From: Peromyscus leucopus
Taxonomy: Eukaryota; Chordata; Mammalia; Rodentia; Cricetidae
NCBI RefSeq assembly: GCF_004664715.2
Contig: NC_051084.1
Span: 57,469,334 to 57,533,333, forward strand
Reading direction: 5' to 3'
Length of the DNA stretch: 64,000 nucleotides
Shown here piece after piece: positions 11,836-24,852 of the stretch. The translations under genes were made by a program, and so were the position numbers. The notes under the pieces are model-generated. The model saw only the letters and a program-made list of their open reading frames with translations. It made no database searches and was not told the origin of the DNA. Each line of letters opens with the position of its first letter. Position 1 is the first letter of the stretch.

Positions 11836-14156
11836 GTAAGTCTGTCTATGGTGCTAACCGTGTTGATAATTAAGGAAGTTACCATACAGGTTTTATTTGT
11901 CTTGCCTATGGATGTCATTCACTTTATCACTGAGACATTAACAATGCTAGAGGGTGGCTTATAGGCACAGAAGTAAGGAAGGCAATGCAGCTATTCAGAA
12001 TCCTTGCTTCTGTTTCCAGTTCTTCCTAAGACCAGTATATTTTCCTTTAAAGATACATCAGTATGTACTATACATGTCAAAACTTAAGTACTCTCTGTTA
12101 GAATCAGTAAAATCTTGATGCTATTTTTCTGCTATGTTTTAGGATGTGACTCTTCCCTCAGCTTCAAATATCACTGATGTCTGTATCTATTATCATCAGC
12201 TATTATTACTTCAGGTTTTGTTGCTGTTTTATGGTGACGCATTGCAATTGATTAGTCAAGAGCCAGCTTCCATATTAGAAGATGCCTAGGCTATAGAAGA
12301 AATTAGAAAGGGGTATGATGGCCCATCTTATGCCTGTGATGCTCACAAAGTCCATGAAGCAATTTCTAGCAAAGATTAACTTTACTATTTCTAATTTGAA
12401 GCAATACACTTTCACCGTTTCCTACACCAGTTTTCATATTGAGTATATAATTGAGAAATGGAAAGTATGCACATTATTAAATAGATAAACATCACAATGT
12501 GACATTCTGTAATTGTTTCCAGGTTTAAGTTAGGAATTACTGATAATCAGGCCACATGTTGTACTCACCAAATTAAAAGTATATAAAAGGACATCATTTC
12601 ACCTGCCCATCACAAAGACTTCTACTTAGAGCTGGGAAAACTCCTAGTTTTGGAATTCTTTTTTTTATTCAATCAATATCACTGAAAGAAAGTCCTAAGT
12701 GTTTATTTGAGGACTCTTATTTACTATAGAACAACTGCTTTAAGTTATTACTTTCTCTATTAAAGTAACTATTTAGGTGTAAATCAAGGATTTATAAAAC
12801 ACCTTACTGGTATTTATGGTTCCTAAGTTCAAAGGCATACCAAGCCATGTTTATCTTCAAACAAATGCACACATTTGTAAATGTGCATACTAATGTTTCT
12901 GCATGTATATATAACTAATAGATTAGAATTTTAATTAAGGTGTAACTCAGAGAGTCACACTGATGCTCTTAAATGTACTATGTTCTGAGTCTTGGCAAAT
13001 ACGTTCATTATGGAACCATGCCCTCAACAATTATAGAGCAGGTCATGGTTAGACAAACCACAGTACAGTCACTGCCCCATGGTCTAACTATTGAAGGCAG
13101 CTCACTGGTTACATGCACTGGGATGGTGGGAGGGACAAGCACAGTCCGTGAAGCAACGGCATGGCTGCTCACCAGTAGTGAGGTCCGGCCCCTCACGCTT
13201 TCCTCATCGCTCTCCCGGACTGAGGGCATCCCATGCTCCATCTGCACACAGCAGTGCTGTGCCCTCTGGCCGCTTCATTTCCTTTTGATTCAGAGAATGA
13301 GCATTTTTACTGGAAAGAATTCCATAGCCCCATCAGTGCAAACCTCCATCTCTTGGTGAAGTTAGTCCGTGGAACAAACACAGCTGCACTCATTCTAATT
13401 CACAATCTTACTCCCGTGAATTTCTTGGTAGTCTGGACAACAGTAAAATCAAAGGGAAAAAACACACACAAATCTGAGTTATCCATTTCTTGCCTTGATA
13501 TCTTTTTTTTTAAATTTTTTAAGAGAGATTTTTCTCTTCATTTTACATATCAACCACAGATTTCCCTGTTCTCCCTCCTCCTGCCCTCCAGCCTTCCCCC
13601 CAAACCACCCCCCATTCCCACCTCCTCCAAGGCAAGGTCATCCATGGGGAGCCTGGCACATTCAGTTGAGGCAAGTGCAATCCCCTCCTTCCTGCACCAA
13701 GGCTTCACCAAGTGTCTCACCATACACACTAGGTTCCAAAAAGCCGGCTTTTAAGTTACTTTCTCCCAGTATCTCAGTGACCTCAAGGAAGACTTTCTAG
13801 ACACGGTGACTGTTTTAAAGTCCCTCTGAAGGGGTCAGCCAGGGAGGTAAATCAACATTTCTTGTGATCATCTCTTTGCCATGAAAACAAAAGAAGAAAT
13901 TGCAATATACAAATAATTTGTCTAAAACATTTTAACTGCCTCCAGGTAAAGCCCAGTGGTGAGGGGTATGTAGTGTTTCTTCCCCCATGAAATGCTCTAA
14001 TTCTAGTGTTCCTACAGCTTCTAAGGTTTAAGTTATAAATCTTGGAAAGGCGCCAATACTACAAGGTCAGATTCTAGCCAATGCTGTTTGCACCACGATC
14101 CAGTGGCCTGATGCTTATCACTGATTTTTGTTAGTTTTATCTAATGCTATTTTTAG
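11836..14156 (+). other. Adgrb3: Intron between TM4 and TM5 exons
   Basis: The 2.3-kb intron contains an L1 3'-end fragment (13500-13755). The stretch 13010-13450 is less AT-rich and gives overlapping ORFs, but no splice-bounded or family-matching exon. Nothing else is recognised. Confidence 0.85.
13500..13755 (-). mobile_element. 5'-truncated L1 3' UTR fragment
   Basis: The segment cattttacatatcaaccaca, then ccctgttctccctcctcctg, then caccccccattcccacctcc matches the same L1 3' UTR region seen at 780-980, here alone and more diverged. The T-rich left end is the tail, so the element is on the minus strand. Confidence 0.8.
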
Positions 14157-14223
14157 CTGCTGGCTGTCTCTTGAAGGAGGACTGCTGTATGCCTTCGTTG
14201 GACCTGCAGCCGCTGTTGTCCTG
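14157..14223 (+). CDS. Adgrb3: ADGRB3 exon: extracellular loop 2 cysteine and TM5
   Basis: The exon has 67 nt. It begins with the C that completes the Tyr codon, then encodes [20 protein letters not shown] and VL, ending exactly at a codon boundary. The Cys in YCW is the conserved ECL2 cysteine expected to form a disulfide with the Cys at the top of TM3. [15 protein letters not shown] is the outer part of TM5. The acceptor is tctaatgctatttttag and the donor after CTG is gtaaac. Translation through the donor gives VNSEIH, whereas the family sequence continues VNMVIG, which the next exon supplies. That fixes the exon end. Confidence 0.95.
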
Positions 14224-16514
14224 GTAAACTCTGAAATTCACTTACTTGATTGCTTAGCAAAAAAGAATTATTGCAGTGGTTCACTTAGAATGGCAATTTT
14301 GATGAAGTGTTTGGTGGGGAGAAATTTTAAAGTCCAACTACTTATTACTTTAATTTCAATATCAATTGCTTTCTATCTTATATTACTCTAAAATATTCAT
14401 ATTTAAGTACTAAAGATTATTAAACTTGGGAGAGTGGAATTCCTATTACTGTGATTTCAGATGTGTGAAGAAACTCAAGTGAACTTCAATTAATTACTCC
14501 TCTTCAATATATAAAATCCCATTCTTTATTATCATTGAACCTCTGTATTATTTTGTATAATGTTTTACATATGAATAGGAAGATTTATTCAAGAACGCCA
14601 CTCCCAAATGTCTTTACCTATCTATCATCTATCCATCTGTATGTATATATATGTACATGTCAGTTTCACAAACTCAATGAGACAAAAATTTTAGAATGGA
14701 TGTTTCATTGTTCCAGTCTGTTCTGTGTATTCTAGTATGTTCAGTAGCATCCCTCCCTCTGCCTACCACATCTCCAGACATTTTTTATATTCCCTATGGG
14801 TCAGTATTATTCCAAGTTAAAAACAACCAATAGATGTTAGGTACAAAGAATTTAATTATTTTCTTTTTAGAATAACAAATTATTTCCCTAATTAAAAAAA
14901 TATAAGATGCAGAATCTTCTACCATCTTTCCATTCTCTCTCTCTCTCTCTCTCTCTCTTATAACCCCCCCTCTCTCTCTCTTATACCCCCACTTCTCTCT
15001 TATACTCACACATCATTCTGATGAAAATAAAGGAGGAAAGAAATGATATATTAAATATAAAGATTCACATCACTATTCAATTAGACTATCAGTTAGATAA
15101 TTACCCTTCACTTCCTTGAGTGCTTCATTCAATAACTTGGAAGCTGGAAATGTCTTCCTTAATAACTCTATTTGAGTCTTCTTCCTTTAAAGATTGTTCG
15201 TTCTTTTAAGCTGTAACAGGGAACAAAAACTGCCCATGATTCACAAGAAAGAAACAAAACAAAACCATACCACTGAAGCCATAACTGTTACAAAAGAGCA
15301 TAGGGAATTTGAAACTATTGCGAACACTTTTGTCTGTTGCATTGGATTTTTGTTAAATCAATTGAGTTCATTTCCTAGGCTGCTAGGTTAACATACATAT
15401 AACCCTATAGTGAAGAAATGACCAGTATGCATATAATTGGAACACCAATACAATGTATCTCTACTGGTCATAAATCCTCTCATGTTTAAGTTGTGAGTTA
15501 AGAGAATCTATAGAACTTAAAAATGAAGTACAATGTGCGTTCTCTGGATGAGTGGTGTATTGCCCAGACACTGAGGGACATCTCCTAAATCACTGCCTAA
15601 CAGACATGCTTTGGATCTTTCTCATATCAGCAATGGGACAGATTTCAGTCTTCTCTTAACAGAGGAGGAACAGTTGCATGAGAGTCTGTAGCCCACTGAT
15701 CATAGAGGGTAAAGGGCTAAGTTAGGTGAAAGAGAAAGACTCTCTTCTTTGATTTTCTTGGTTGTCACATGGGGATGGGTATTCATCATCATCACCTTCT
15801 ACTCATGTGCCTCACAATTTTACTCAAAAGAACATTTTCTTACTGATTTTGATTCATCCCTATTATGCAAATAAAAAAGTGAAAGTAAGGAAGTCTGAAA
15901 AATGTTGATAAGTGCTCAGGAGAGTGTATTTTAAGAATTAATGCCTGTCTCCATCTCCTGATGGATTCTGGAGATTGAATAGGCTTTCCCTTCTTAGAGA
16001 ATATAATGTATCAGAAAGCCCCTGACCCTGGGATAGAGCAGTCGCATAGCTGCTATGACCATCTAGCCATTCTGTCTTCGCTGCTGGGGACAGTGGCAAA
16101 TCCCAAGTGCCTTTGCCTGCCTAGACTCAGCCCAGCCCCTTACTGGAAGATTTAAAATACGTTGGCTTTTAAGCATAGAATAAAACTCATTTAGCCCATC
16201 ATTTTATTCAAAGTTTCCTCTAAAAGAATAAGACCAGATTAATTTGGGGGTTTGGTCCCTTTTAAAAGTTAGGCATTTGAAGGTTAATTTTACCGTGTTA
16301 AACTGCAAACCATGAAAATAAAATGTGTTTGGTGGATGTATAAATGTTAGCGGCACTTACCACTGTCCAATTGCTTATTACTCCTTTAAGAAGTCATTCA
16401 TATCAGTCTTCAGAATCAAGGCCTCCATAGAGGGTTAAGACATGTTTACTGGAGAGATGAGGACCTGATCCCCTTCAGTATCATTGAAAGGTCAACTTTG
16501 TTTCTATTTGACAG
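14224..16514 (+). other. Adgrb3: Intron within TM5
   Basis: The 2.3-kb intron has a (CT)n tract at 14934-15005 and otherwise unique AT-rich sequence. No exon-like or mobile element pattern was seen. Confidence 0.9.
14934..15005 (+). repeat. (CT)n tract with TTATACCCC interruptions
   Basis: CT dinucleotide blocks are separated by two similar units, ttataacccccc and ttatacccccac, making a small compound repeat. Confidence 0.9.
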
Positions 16515-16600
16515 GTCAACATGGTGATTGGCATTTTGGTATTTAATAAACTTGTTTCCAGAGATGGAATCCTAGATAAAAAGCTCAAACACAGAGCCGG
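16515..16600 (+). CDS. Adgrb3: ADGRB3 exon: end of TM5 and first part of intracellular loop 3
   Basis: This 86-nt exon reads GTC AAC ATG GTG and encodes [20 protein letters not shown] then DKKLKHRA and two bases (GG) of a Gly codon. [13 protein letters not shown] completes TM5. [14 protein letters not shown] is the basic start of intracellular loop 3, a usual G-protein contact region. The acceptor is ttgacag and the donor is gtaagc. The following intron, about 5 kb, is AT-rich and holds an ancient MIR-like element but few young repeats. Confidence 0.95.
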
Positions 16601-17867
16601 GTAAGCTGCCATTGGTAGATTTTGAAGGTTCTTTACAAGTAAATCCTGTAGTCCAGGTCCAGGTTGTCACTTATGTGGGGCTGTGCCCTGAACTCTGCTC
16701 TTCATGTACTAGTGTGTCTGGTTTAAGGTTTTTCTGGTATAACACGATATTCAACAGAAGTAATAAATCAGACTGTTAAGAAGATGTGGGTGTACATATT
16801 TCTTGCCCATTTATTAAGATCAAACACTAACTCTAGACTCCAAATAGTTGTCCTGAGGTAAGGGATTTCAAAACCCAAAATCTTTTGCTCACAACTGGGA
16901 CAAGTAAAACTAAATAGAGTGAAATAGTGGTTTGTTTGTTTGTTTTTTCCTCTCTAGCTAATTATATAGACCAGAAAAAACAAAACAAAGCAACAAAAAA
17001 ACTTCACTTAAAATAGGTACTTATCAAACATTATTCTTGTCATATAGTTTTACGTTTAAAATATAATTTGCTAGAACAATTATTTGTAATTTTCATGTGT
17101 GGACTTTAGCCATTTACAAAACCTATAAAAGCAACTACTCCATTTTTACTGTTACTACAATATCAACAAGCACTTCCTATATAGATTTATAGAAGCATTT
17201 TAGGTTACAGCAATACCCCACTCTTAAGTATTTGTAGAAATTTGAGTGAGATATTAATGCCCTTGATGTCCTCATGGGTCTTTTCTTGAAAAAAAAAAAA
17301 AAAGGTTACAGCTTTCTTCTTTCTGGAAAAAAAAAATGTACCTTCATTCAAAACATATTCCTATAATTGTTTTTTTTAATATTTTATGATATTTTTAACA
17401 GTCATAATATATAGTCACTCACTGGTAATAAATTAAAGATCTTTCTGTTTTTGTAATATATGTGATGATTATAACATAAGATAACTCAGGTAGTTCTTTT
17501 CTCTAGTAAAAGACTAAATTTAATAGCTTTCAATAAAAAAACAACTCAATGTTGTTCACATAAGTCCCTAGAACTACAATGGTATAATCAAAGTATGGGT
17601 CCTTCCTGGCACAGGGGCACTTTTTAAATTACATACTGTTTTTCACTACAGATTAGTTTCTAAACTTTCCTGAGCTAGTTGTCAACACTGAGTTTTCTAT
17701 TCCACCTGAGATGAGCTTTTCACAGAATCACCCTTGCTAGCTTGCCACATGTGGTTGGGATAGTCACCATTTCTTCTGTTGATCAGTCTAAGTACTGGAC
17801 AGAGAAAGTTGGCTCTGGTCCCAGTGGCATGAGCATTTCCTAAAGGAGGTATTCGAAGTCAAAACTG

Positions 17868-18010
17868 CAGCACAGTAGCTGTACATGTGTCTTCGGGCCT
17901 GTTACTTCATCTTTCTGAAGCCCTGTCTCCTCGTCCATTAAATAGGAAAATTGCTTTCACCTCATTAAATACATGAAGTAATGTGCATAATGGTTTCAGA
18001 AGAACATTCG
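17868..18010 (+). mobile_element. MIR-like ancient SINE remnant
   Basis: The order agctgtacatgtgtcttcgg, cctgttacttcatctttctg, tctcctcgtccattaaatag, cctcattaaatac follows the MIR consensus (splicing-like 'gtgacc...gttacttaacctctct...tcctcatctgtaaaat'). It is diverged, as expected for a pre-rodent element. Confidence 0.6.
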
Positions 18011-19900
18011 AAAATGGCAAGGCCTTACTCAACAAACAGTGGGTCTTATGATGGATGAAATAACATGGGTAACAAAGGTCCCTGACCATGATCTCAGCAT
18101 CCAAGACACGGAGGTCAGAAAGGGAGATGAGCTCATTAAAATGCTGAGGATTCTGCGAACCTGTGGCCAGTGCTTCTTTTCACACTTCATTATTTTGTGC
18201 ATCCTGTCAAGTTTGATTCACATTGCTCTAGACTTAGCTACCATTGCTGGAGCATGAATTTAAAAGTTATTGCTCTTAATCTTCATATTGGCAATGATAA
18301 TTATAATTGAAAACCTCTAATTCTAAAAGCATTCTTAGAAGTCACATGGATTTCACTGGCAAATCTGCCTCAGTGTCTTCCTGTTCATATGGGGACTTCT
18401 TCAAAGATGCTAAAGTCTTTCTACATGTAGAATTGTGGTCACTGTCCCAAACACAGGAGAGCTGTCAAGGTAACGGCCAAGTTTAAACAACATTTGTTGA
18501 ATGGAAGTTCTAAGGTAGACTACGTGTATGTAGATTCAGATTTGGTCTCTAATCTCAAGTGTGAATAAAGGAAACTTAAAATACTATGGATGTGTGAAGT
18601 TACTTTTAGTCCTCAGAGAGGGAGTGAAGAAAGTAATAAAGCCTTCAAAGAGGAGCTTAATCAGATGCACCGAGAAAGTGTTGAGCATGGTTGATGCTGA
18701 CTGGCTTAATAATTGATTTCACTAATTGTAAAGTTGACTATTTCAGGGTGGTTGAATATATACATATAAAAATGTCTATATATACGTATAGAGAGGGGCA
18801 TATTTTGTGAAACTAGATGATGTTATTTAAAGTAGAATATAGGGCCTAGTTATTCATTCTTCCATTTTTTTCTATTTCTAAATTTATTGCTTTTTTATAC
18901 TTTATAATCACTTATTAGAACTATCCAAGCATATCTTTTGTGCTCAATAAATATTTATAAAGGAATGAATGAATAAATGTTTAATAAATAATAAAAAAGC
19001 TTTAAAAGCTGTGTAACATCCAAACTATATTAAAAGTTTTCTAATACATAAAATATATTTACCAAGGGTGATTTATTGACAATAACAGTATATCTTATAT
19101 AAAATGATTAGTGGAAATAGCTAAAAACAATATAAATTATGATGTATCTTTTTAGAATATCTTTAACCAAAAATTATATTTTCTCAATTTTTTGCAATGG
19201 AGTTTTCTTGTATACTTTATTAAACTGCTCTGCCATATCTACTTGAAATCAAGGATGTTAGCTCAGCACACCCTTTACACACTCCATGAACTTTCTTCAA
19301 GTAGAGGAGTGAATACTTTCTTTCCAGGGAATCTGTTAGATATTAACAATAAAATAGTCAATTTTTTTTCCCTAAAACTAACAGAAGGCATTGAAAAGGG
19401 AACAAGAGCAGCGGACTCCAAGTCTTGTGGTAATAATACAGCAGACAGAACAATATGGGGAGAGTGGGGTAATAATCCACATCTTGTTCCCCAGTGGTGA
19501 TATATTTATCAGACAATATGGACAAGTCAACTTTGTATTTCATCATTGCTTAGACTTGCAATTTTATGAGTGCATAATTTTCTAGATAACAAAGAAACCT
19601 TTTATTTTACATTGCAGGAACTCAATTTAAAATCTAATATATGTTTTTTCCACACTTCATTAATTTATATACAGATCACATATATTTTTCAGGATGTTTC
19701 ACTCTACTCCATCCCTGCCTATACTATGCCAAAGCTGCAAAACTGATTAGCTGTAAGGAAAGGATGTGTAGGCCTTTTAGCCCACCCCAGATCTCAAATA
19801 AAGACAAATAAGTACTTTGAACCCTGCTGTAAATTATCAGAAAATTTCATACTTAAATCAGGTTTTCAGGATTAAGACCTTTGTTTCTTGGGTATTTACC

Positions 19901-19943
19901 ATATTATTATGATTACCATTATTATTATTATTTATTATTATTA
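19901..19943 (+). repeat. (TTA)n microsatellite
   Basis: Imperfect TTA/ATT trinucleotide run interrupted by gattacc and tttatt units. Confidence 0.85.
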
Positions 19944-21592
19944 TGTAACCTTTGGTTGTTCAGTTTTGTCTCAGAGCCCAGGGGAAAGGTATCCTAAATT
20001 TGAGAAATAACTAGTATCATATGATTATCTTCTGTGATAAAAGAAATAATAAATGATGAATATGTGCCATTTAAGTAATAATGTGTTTAACAAGGAAGAG
20101 ACTCGGGTGCATGCTTAGGGCAGTTGCTCTCATTCCTGCTTGTTTACCACAATAATCTATGAAGCTTTAAGAAGGACATATGTCTGGGTCCCCTGAATTA
20201 GAATGTTTGGAGATGAAGAAGGTAGATCTATGCAGCGATGAGAAAACTGAACCAGGTACTGCTCTGGGGACAAGTCTTGACAAGCTCATAGGACTATTCA
20301 GAGAGTAAACTACACACCATGCTACAAGTGTGTGTACATGTGTGGTAGTGAAAAAGACCCTGCATTAGTTACATCAGTGAAGTGAGCGATTACAACCTAC
20401 GTGCAAACCTTTGTTTTGTTTTCCTCATGAGATCTGCTGATCAATCTGTGATATAATTCAGGTTTTATTATCCCTTCTAAGCACGATTTACAAATGCATG
20501 TACTCACTTAAAAGAAATCAGGCATTCTCTCCTCCCCCACTTATTCTATATAATAATACAGCTCCACTATAACATTAATTTAAAAACTTCCCGGGAAAAC
20601 ACATTTTAGACATATACACCACATAGGAATGGAGTACAAAAGTATACCACAAGAAAGCTTTGAATTTTGACTCATTAATTTCTTTTTGTTTTTCCTAGGA
20701 GGTTTGTCTATTAATAAACACATAATGTTTCAGGGAAAAATTTTGCAAGGGGAAATACATGCAAAGTTTTTCTATGTAGCCTCATTTTGCTTCTATAAAG
20801 TAGTAGATAACAACTACATAACTAAATTCTGAATTCACCTGCAAAATGTCTTGGGCCAACATAGATCATTAAATGTTGTATGTTTGAATCTCTTACTTTG
20901 AACTTAATTACTGTGATAAATATGTTTTATGTAGAAAATAGGTGCTCTTTTATTACATAATATTTTGTCAAGTTTCATCAGCCCCTGTATTCAGATCATT
21001 CTATAATTTGAAAAGATATTGATGCTACAAAAAAATTTTAAAATAAGAATCTGTACAGTTAGAAACTACATCTCTTACATTTGAAGATTATATATATATA
21101 TATATGTATAAATATAATATGATACATACCTTACTTTCTTAGATTTCATGCCATAATGTTAACATTTCTGGAGGTCTTCCTGATATTCGAAATTTCTTCA
21201 TATGACAATTAAAAACTTTGAAGCTAAGAGTTCTCACATGTTTGTTTACCATGGGTCTGAATAAAGGGTTATTGCTGTATGTCTATGCAAGCACATAGGT
21301 GTATTTAACTCAATGTATTAGCCAATTGTATTTTATAGACACAGGGCCATCTGTCATGTAAGTAATGGAAACATACTTTGCAGGCTACAGAGGCCCGCAG
21401 TGTTAAAAGGTGAATGTTGCAGAGATGATAACATGGTGTGACGGAATCTATAAAGTGATCTAGAATGTTCCTTGATAAATATACTCTTTCTGCATGAAAT
21501 CGTATTTAAAAAACTAACTTGCGGCTGCCACTTCTTTGGTGACCATTCAATATTTTTGTTCTTTTTTTTGTGGGTGTTCTGTTTGTTTGCAG

Positions 21593-21691
21593 TCAGATGA
21601 GTGAACCCCATAGCGGTTTGACGCTCAAGTGTGCCAAGTGTGGAGTAGTGTCTACAACAGCTTTGTCAGCCACCACCGCCAGTAACGCCAT
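21593..21691 (+). CDS. Adgrb3: ADGRB3 exon: intracellular loop 3
   Basis: The exon has 99 nt. T completes the Gly codon, followed by [20 protein letters not shown] and [12 protein letters not shown], then AT, completed to Met by the next exon. It forms most of a long Ser/Thr-rich intracellular loop 3. A CAKC pair of cysteines (CxxC) is visible; its role is not known to me. The acceptor follows a T/G-rich tract ending gtttgtttgcag. The donor is gtcagt, weaker than consensus at position 3. Because the exon is 99 nt with the same phase on both sides (enters after two bases, leaves after two bases), it could be skipped without breaking the frame, shortening the loop between TM5 and TM6 by 33 residues. 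Confidence 0.94.
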
Positions 21692-21990
21692 GTCAGTCCC
21701 AATCATTGACATCTTCTTGTTACCAGTTGTACATGTGCATGTGAGAAAATGCTATGATGAAAAAAAAAATTGGGTTTGCTAATCCTTGAGTGTTTATCAT
21801 TGGCAACTGCCTTTATAATGACTGTAAAAGAAAAGTCAATTTCTCAAGTGTTATTGGCGTTGTGCTTTCCAAGTTAATGGTCTTGGTGCCACGCACAAGA
21901 ATGCTTTTGGGGAGAGTGAATGGGGGTTTGGTTATGGCCTGGAGCATGGCGTGCAACCGCGTAATATTGCTGTCTTTTCTGTTTCGACAG
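21692..21990 (+). other. Adgrb3: Short 299-bp intron between loop 3 and TM6-TM7 exons
   Basis: Bounded by gtcagt and cgacag. It lacks transposable elements and is by far the shortest intron in the window. The open frames through it run out of the exons and do not represent genes. Confidence 0.93.
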
Positions 21991-22162
21991 GGCCTCGCTT
22001 TGGAGCTCCTGTGTGGTGCTGCCCCTTCTGGCTCTCACATGGATGTCTGCAGTGCTGGCCATGACCGATAAACGCTCCATATTGTTTCAAATCCTTTTTG
22101 CTGTGTTCGATTCATTACAAGGCTTCGTGATAGTCATGGTCCATTGCATTCTTCGGAGAGAG
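21991..22162 (+). CDS. Adgrb3: ADGRB3 exon: TM6, extracellular loop 3, TM7 and helix 8
   Basis: This 172-nt exon reads G GCC TCG CTT TGG and ends AGA GAG before gtgagg. It encodes [20 protein letters not shown] (TM6), a very short extracellular loop 3 (TDKRS), then [20 protein letters not shown] and VHCILRRE, which is TM7 and the beginning of the juxtamembrane helix. The acceptor is tctgtttcgacag. The intron separating it from the loop 3 exon is only 299 bp, by far the shortest in the window, which suggests the two exons are recognised as a pair. The phase fits both neighbours. Confidence 0.95.
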
Positions 22163-23699
22163 GTGAGGAACAGAATTCTTTTGTGAAAGAGAAAAACAAA
22201 AACGGGAAGGTGCATCTTAATTAACCAGTGTGGTCCTTTATTGTGATCTTCAGACAAAGTTGATCTTCTCCACTGACGGTCGCTTAAGATGCAAAGCAAA
22301 TAAAAGAAGCTTTAAGGCAGAATTCATGAGGCTTTGACACTCAGAAAGGGTCAGATGGAAATACATGGGTTTGTACAAGGGAAACACACCAGAGGTGCTA
22401 AAAACCAGGAAGAACAGACTCAAGACAGATGGAGTAAGCTAGGTATGCTGGACAAACTAGAGGGAGAAAGGATAAGGTGGGCATGTCTTAAATGGCACTC
22501 TTCCTAAACATCATATTGTGCTGTTTCTTACCTATTTCTTAATCTAGCTACTACACAGAGCGTATCCTCGGTCCTGTTATTAACTAATCTTACTTTACAT
22601 GCAAATTGCATTTTAAAGTTTCTAAAGATAAATGGTCTTGACTTGTATGTTTGTGCCAACAACTACAGAACCTGCATATAATAAGGCCTTGTAGGCAGTA
22701 TTTGTCCATAAGAACTACAGGCCTGCAATCAAGGCACATCTCTGGGTCACAGTTGGAGTTTATTTTCCATTAAAGGAAGAGGACAGTCCCTCTGGACTAG
22801 AGACACTGAGCGGCCCCAAGCTCATCGAAGACAGCGAGAGACTGCTGATTTGTGTTGTTTAGGGATAAAATATTGTTTTCCAACTAGTGTGAAAATGATC
22901 TTGAGTGCTTGCAAGCACTGACACAGTGTTTACAAGGTTTATGAGTCATCACAGCGTTTGCTCTGGGGAAGAGTGGGGACTAAAGAGTAAGCCGACACCA
23001 TGCCATGTGAGTGGTTTTGAGAGCAGTCCACTGTCAGGCCGCGTTAGCTAGCTTGCTTGAGTAGCTGGTTGTGCCGAGCACACTACAGAGTGCGTGTGCA
23101 TCTGAGCATACACCCCACTGTTTTACAGTGATATGTGAAGGTACTGAAAGGCCTTAACCTGATTTATTAGGTGGGAAGAACAGTATTTCTACCTTATTTC
23201 AGGAAGGCACAGATGTCAGCAATAAACTCACAGGTGTCTTCTAAGAATATTCTATGACGAGAAGCCATGAAAACAGATGAAGTGTGACTTCTTCATCTTG
23301 CAAGGGGGAGATATTTCACAACTTCAAAATCTAAAGTAGCTTACAACTGTCAAACCTTGTTCACCAACTTCTACCTAAAATATCATTTCTAAAATCTCCC
23401 AAATATTGAGTTCTTTATAGAGCAAAGCAATAAAGGTTAAAAAGGAATTGAATGATAATTTAGATTATATTCTTTTCCAATTATGACTATCTTGTAAATC
23501 GCCTGTATTAACATTCCTCTATGACTTTTAAGTAACAGAATTCTCCTAAATTAATAGGCACATAGCCATTTCAATTGACAATTAAGGATGGACTATTGCA
23601 GGCTTTAAGCAAAGTGCAAGACATATCTGCATGCAATTTTCAGAAGAAACTAATTCCCCAGTTATTAAGGCATAGACAAGTACTCTACCTTTAAATAAA

Positions 23700-23842
23700 T
23701 TCTCTCTCTTAAAGACATGGCTTTATGGAGCATACAGTAACCTCAGACTTACTATGTAAGTTTTATGTTGTGCTAGGGACTGAACCCAGGGCTTTGTGCA
23801 TGCCAGGTAAGCTCTCTACCAGCTAAGCCACATGCCCAGCTC
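23700..23842 (-). mobile_element. ID/B4-type SINE, reverse orientation
   Basis: gggactgaacccagggcttt, then catgccaggtaagctctctaccagctaagc, is the complement of the tRNA-derived ID head. The sequence on its left (acctcagacttactatgtaa) looks like diverged B1, so a B4 (ID plus B1) is likely. Confidence 0.65.
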
Positions 23843-24671
23843 ACGTGTCTTTTTTAGACAGTGTTAGGTGATTAAAATAAACAGAATTTTAAGTGACAGA
23901 TATTATGATGGCTTATTAACAAATTTTTGCTACTTACTGGGAGAAAAAAATTGGCAGAAAAATTCTTGATACCAATCAGAACTTTTTAGTACTTTCTAAT
24001 TAGACTGTTGACTGTCAAAAACACGATTTAAGTGCAATTAAGTCAAATCATGAAACAAATGCTTCCAATAAATAAGATATCTGTAAATCCATGTTTTCTC
24101 TATTAGCAGGAACAAAAGCATGGCCATTTTCTCTGATACTGTTCAGTGGATAATTCCAACTGAATAACTCTTACTGGTAAATTCATAGTGAATTGATACA
24201 GCATTCTTTAGTTCTAACATTAAAAGGAACATATTCTTTGTGGGTTTGTTGTTGTTGTTGTTGTTGAACCATAAAAACACTCTGTAACTCTGCTAAAAAT
24301 GCATACATTTTAGTTAAGGACAAATGATCTTCAGAATTCCTAAGAGAAATTTTGTTATTAAAGAAAGAAGGGGTTTTTCAATTTGTAAATTGAATGCAAT
24401 TGTGTACATTACATGGAACGTATCATACATAGCAAGCTTCCTTAGAAGCAAAGCCTCTTTCTACTCTACATGTGTATGACCTGACTGTGGGTCTGTCTCA
24501 TGTAGCCATGTTGCCCTAACATTGAATCTAGTGTAAGAGGAAAGAAACCCCTTTCCCATGTCCTCTGTGCCTCCCATCAGCACTCTTTCCATTAAAAAGT
24601 ACCATAAAAAAAGTGTTTGTGAAATGCTGAGTTGTAATGTGTGGCTCTGAAATACTTAATTTGTAATTCTT

Positions 24672-24852
24672 TTTTTTTAAAAAAAGATTTATTTATTTAT
24701 TATGTATACAGTATGTATGCCTGCAGGTCAGAAGAGGGCACCGGATCTCATTACAGATGGTTGTGGGCCAGCATGTGGTTGCTGGGAATTGAACTCAGAA
24801 CCTCTGGAAGGACAGTCAGTGCTCTTAACCTCTGAGCCATCTCTCCAGCCCC
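24672..24852 (-). mobile_element. B2 SINE, reverse orientation, with 17-bp target duplication
   Basis: The complement shows the B2 head (ggctggagagatggctcaga on the minus strand) at the right end, and an A-rich tail as tttttttttaaaaaaagatt on the left. The 17-base duplication CTTAATTTGTAATTCTT is perfect at 24655-24671 and 24853-24869, so the insertion is fairly young. Confidence 0.95.

Larger units (their letters stand above)
16601..21592 (+). other. Adgrb3: Intron in intracellular loop 3
   Basis: A 5-kb AT-rich intron. It holds a MIR-like remnant (17868-18010), a small TTA repeat (19901-19943) and a short (TA)n at 21090-21106. No young SINE or L1 is visible, unlike neighbouring introns. 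Reverse-strand and forward ORFs here are short and have no recognisable product. Confidence 0.85.

Noticed and set aside
13233..13754. 173-codon plus-strand frame
   Set aside because: Its second half is antisense L1 3' UTR (proline-rich from the CCCC block) and the first half matches nothing I know; no splice fit to the receptor.
21790..22071. 93-codon frame spanning the 299-bp intron and the TM6 exon
   Set aside because: It reads the TM6-TM7 exon in the wrong frame; the correct frame gives TM6 and TM7.
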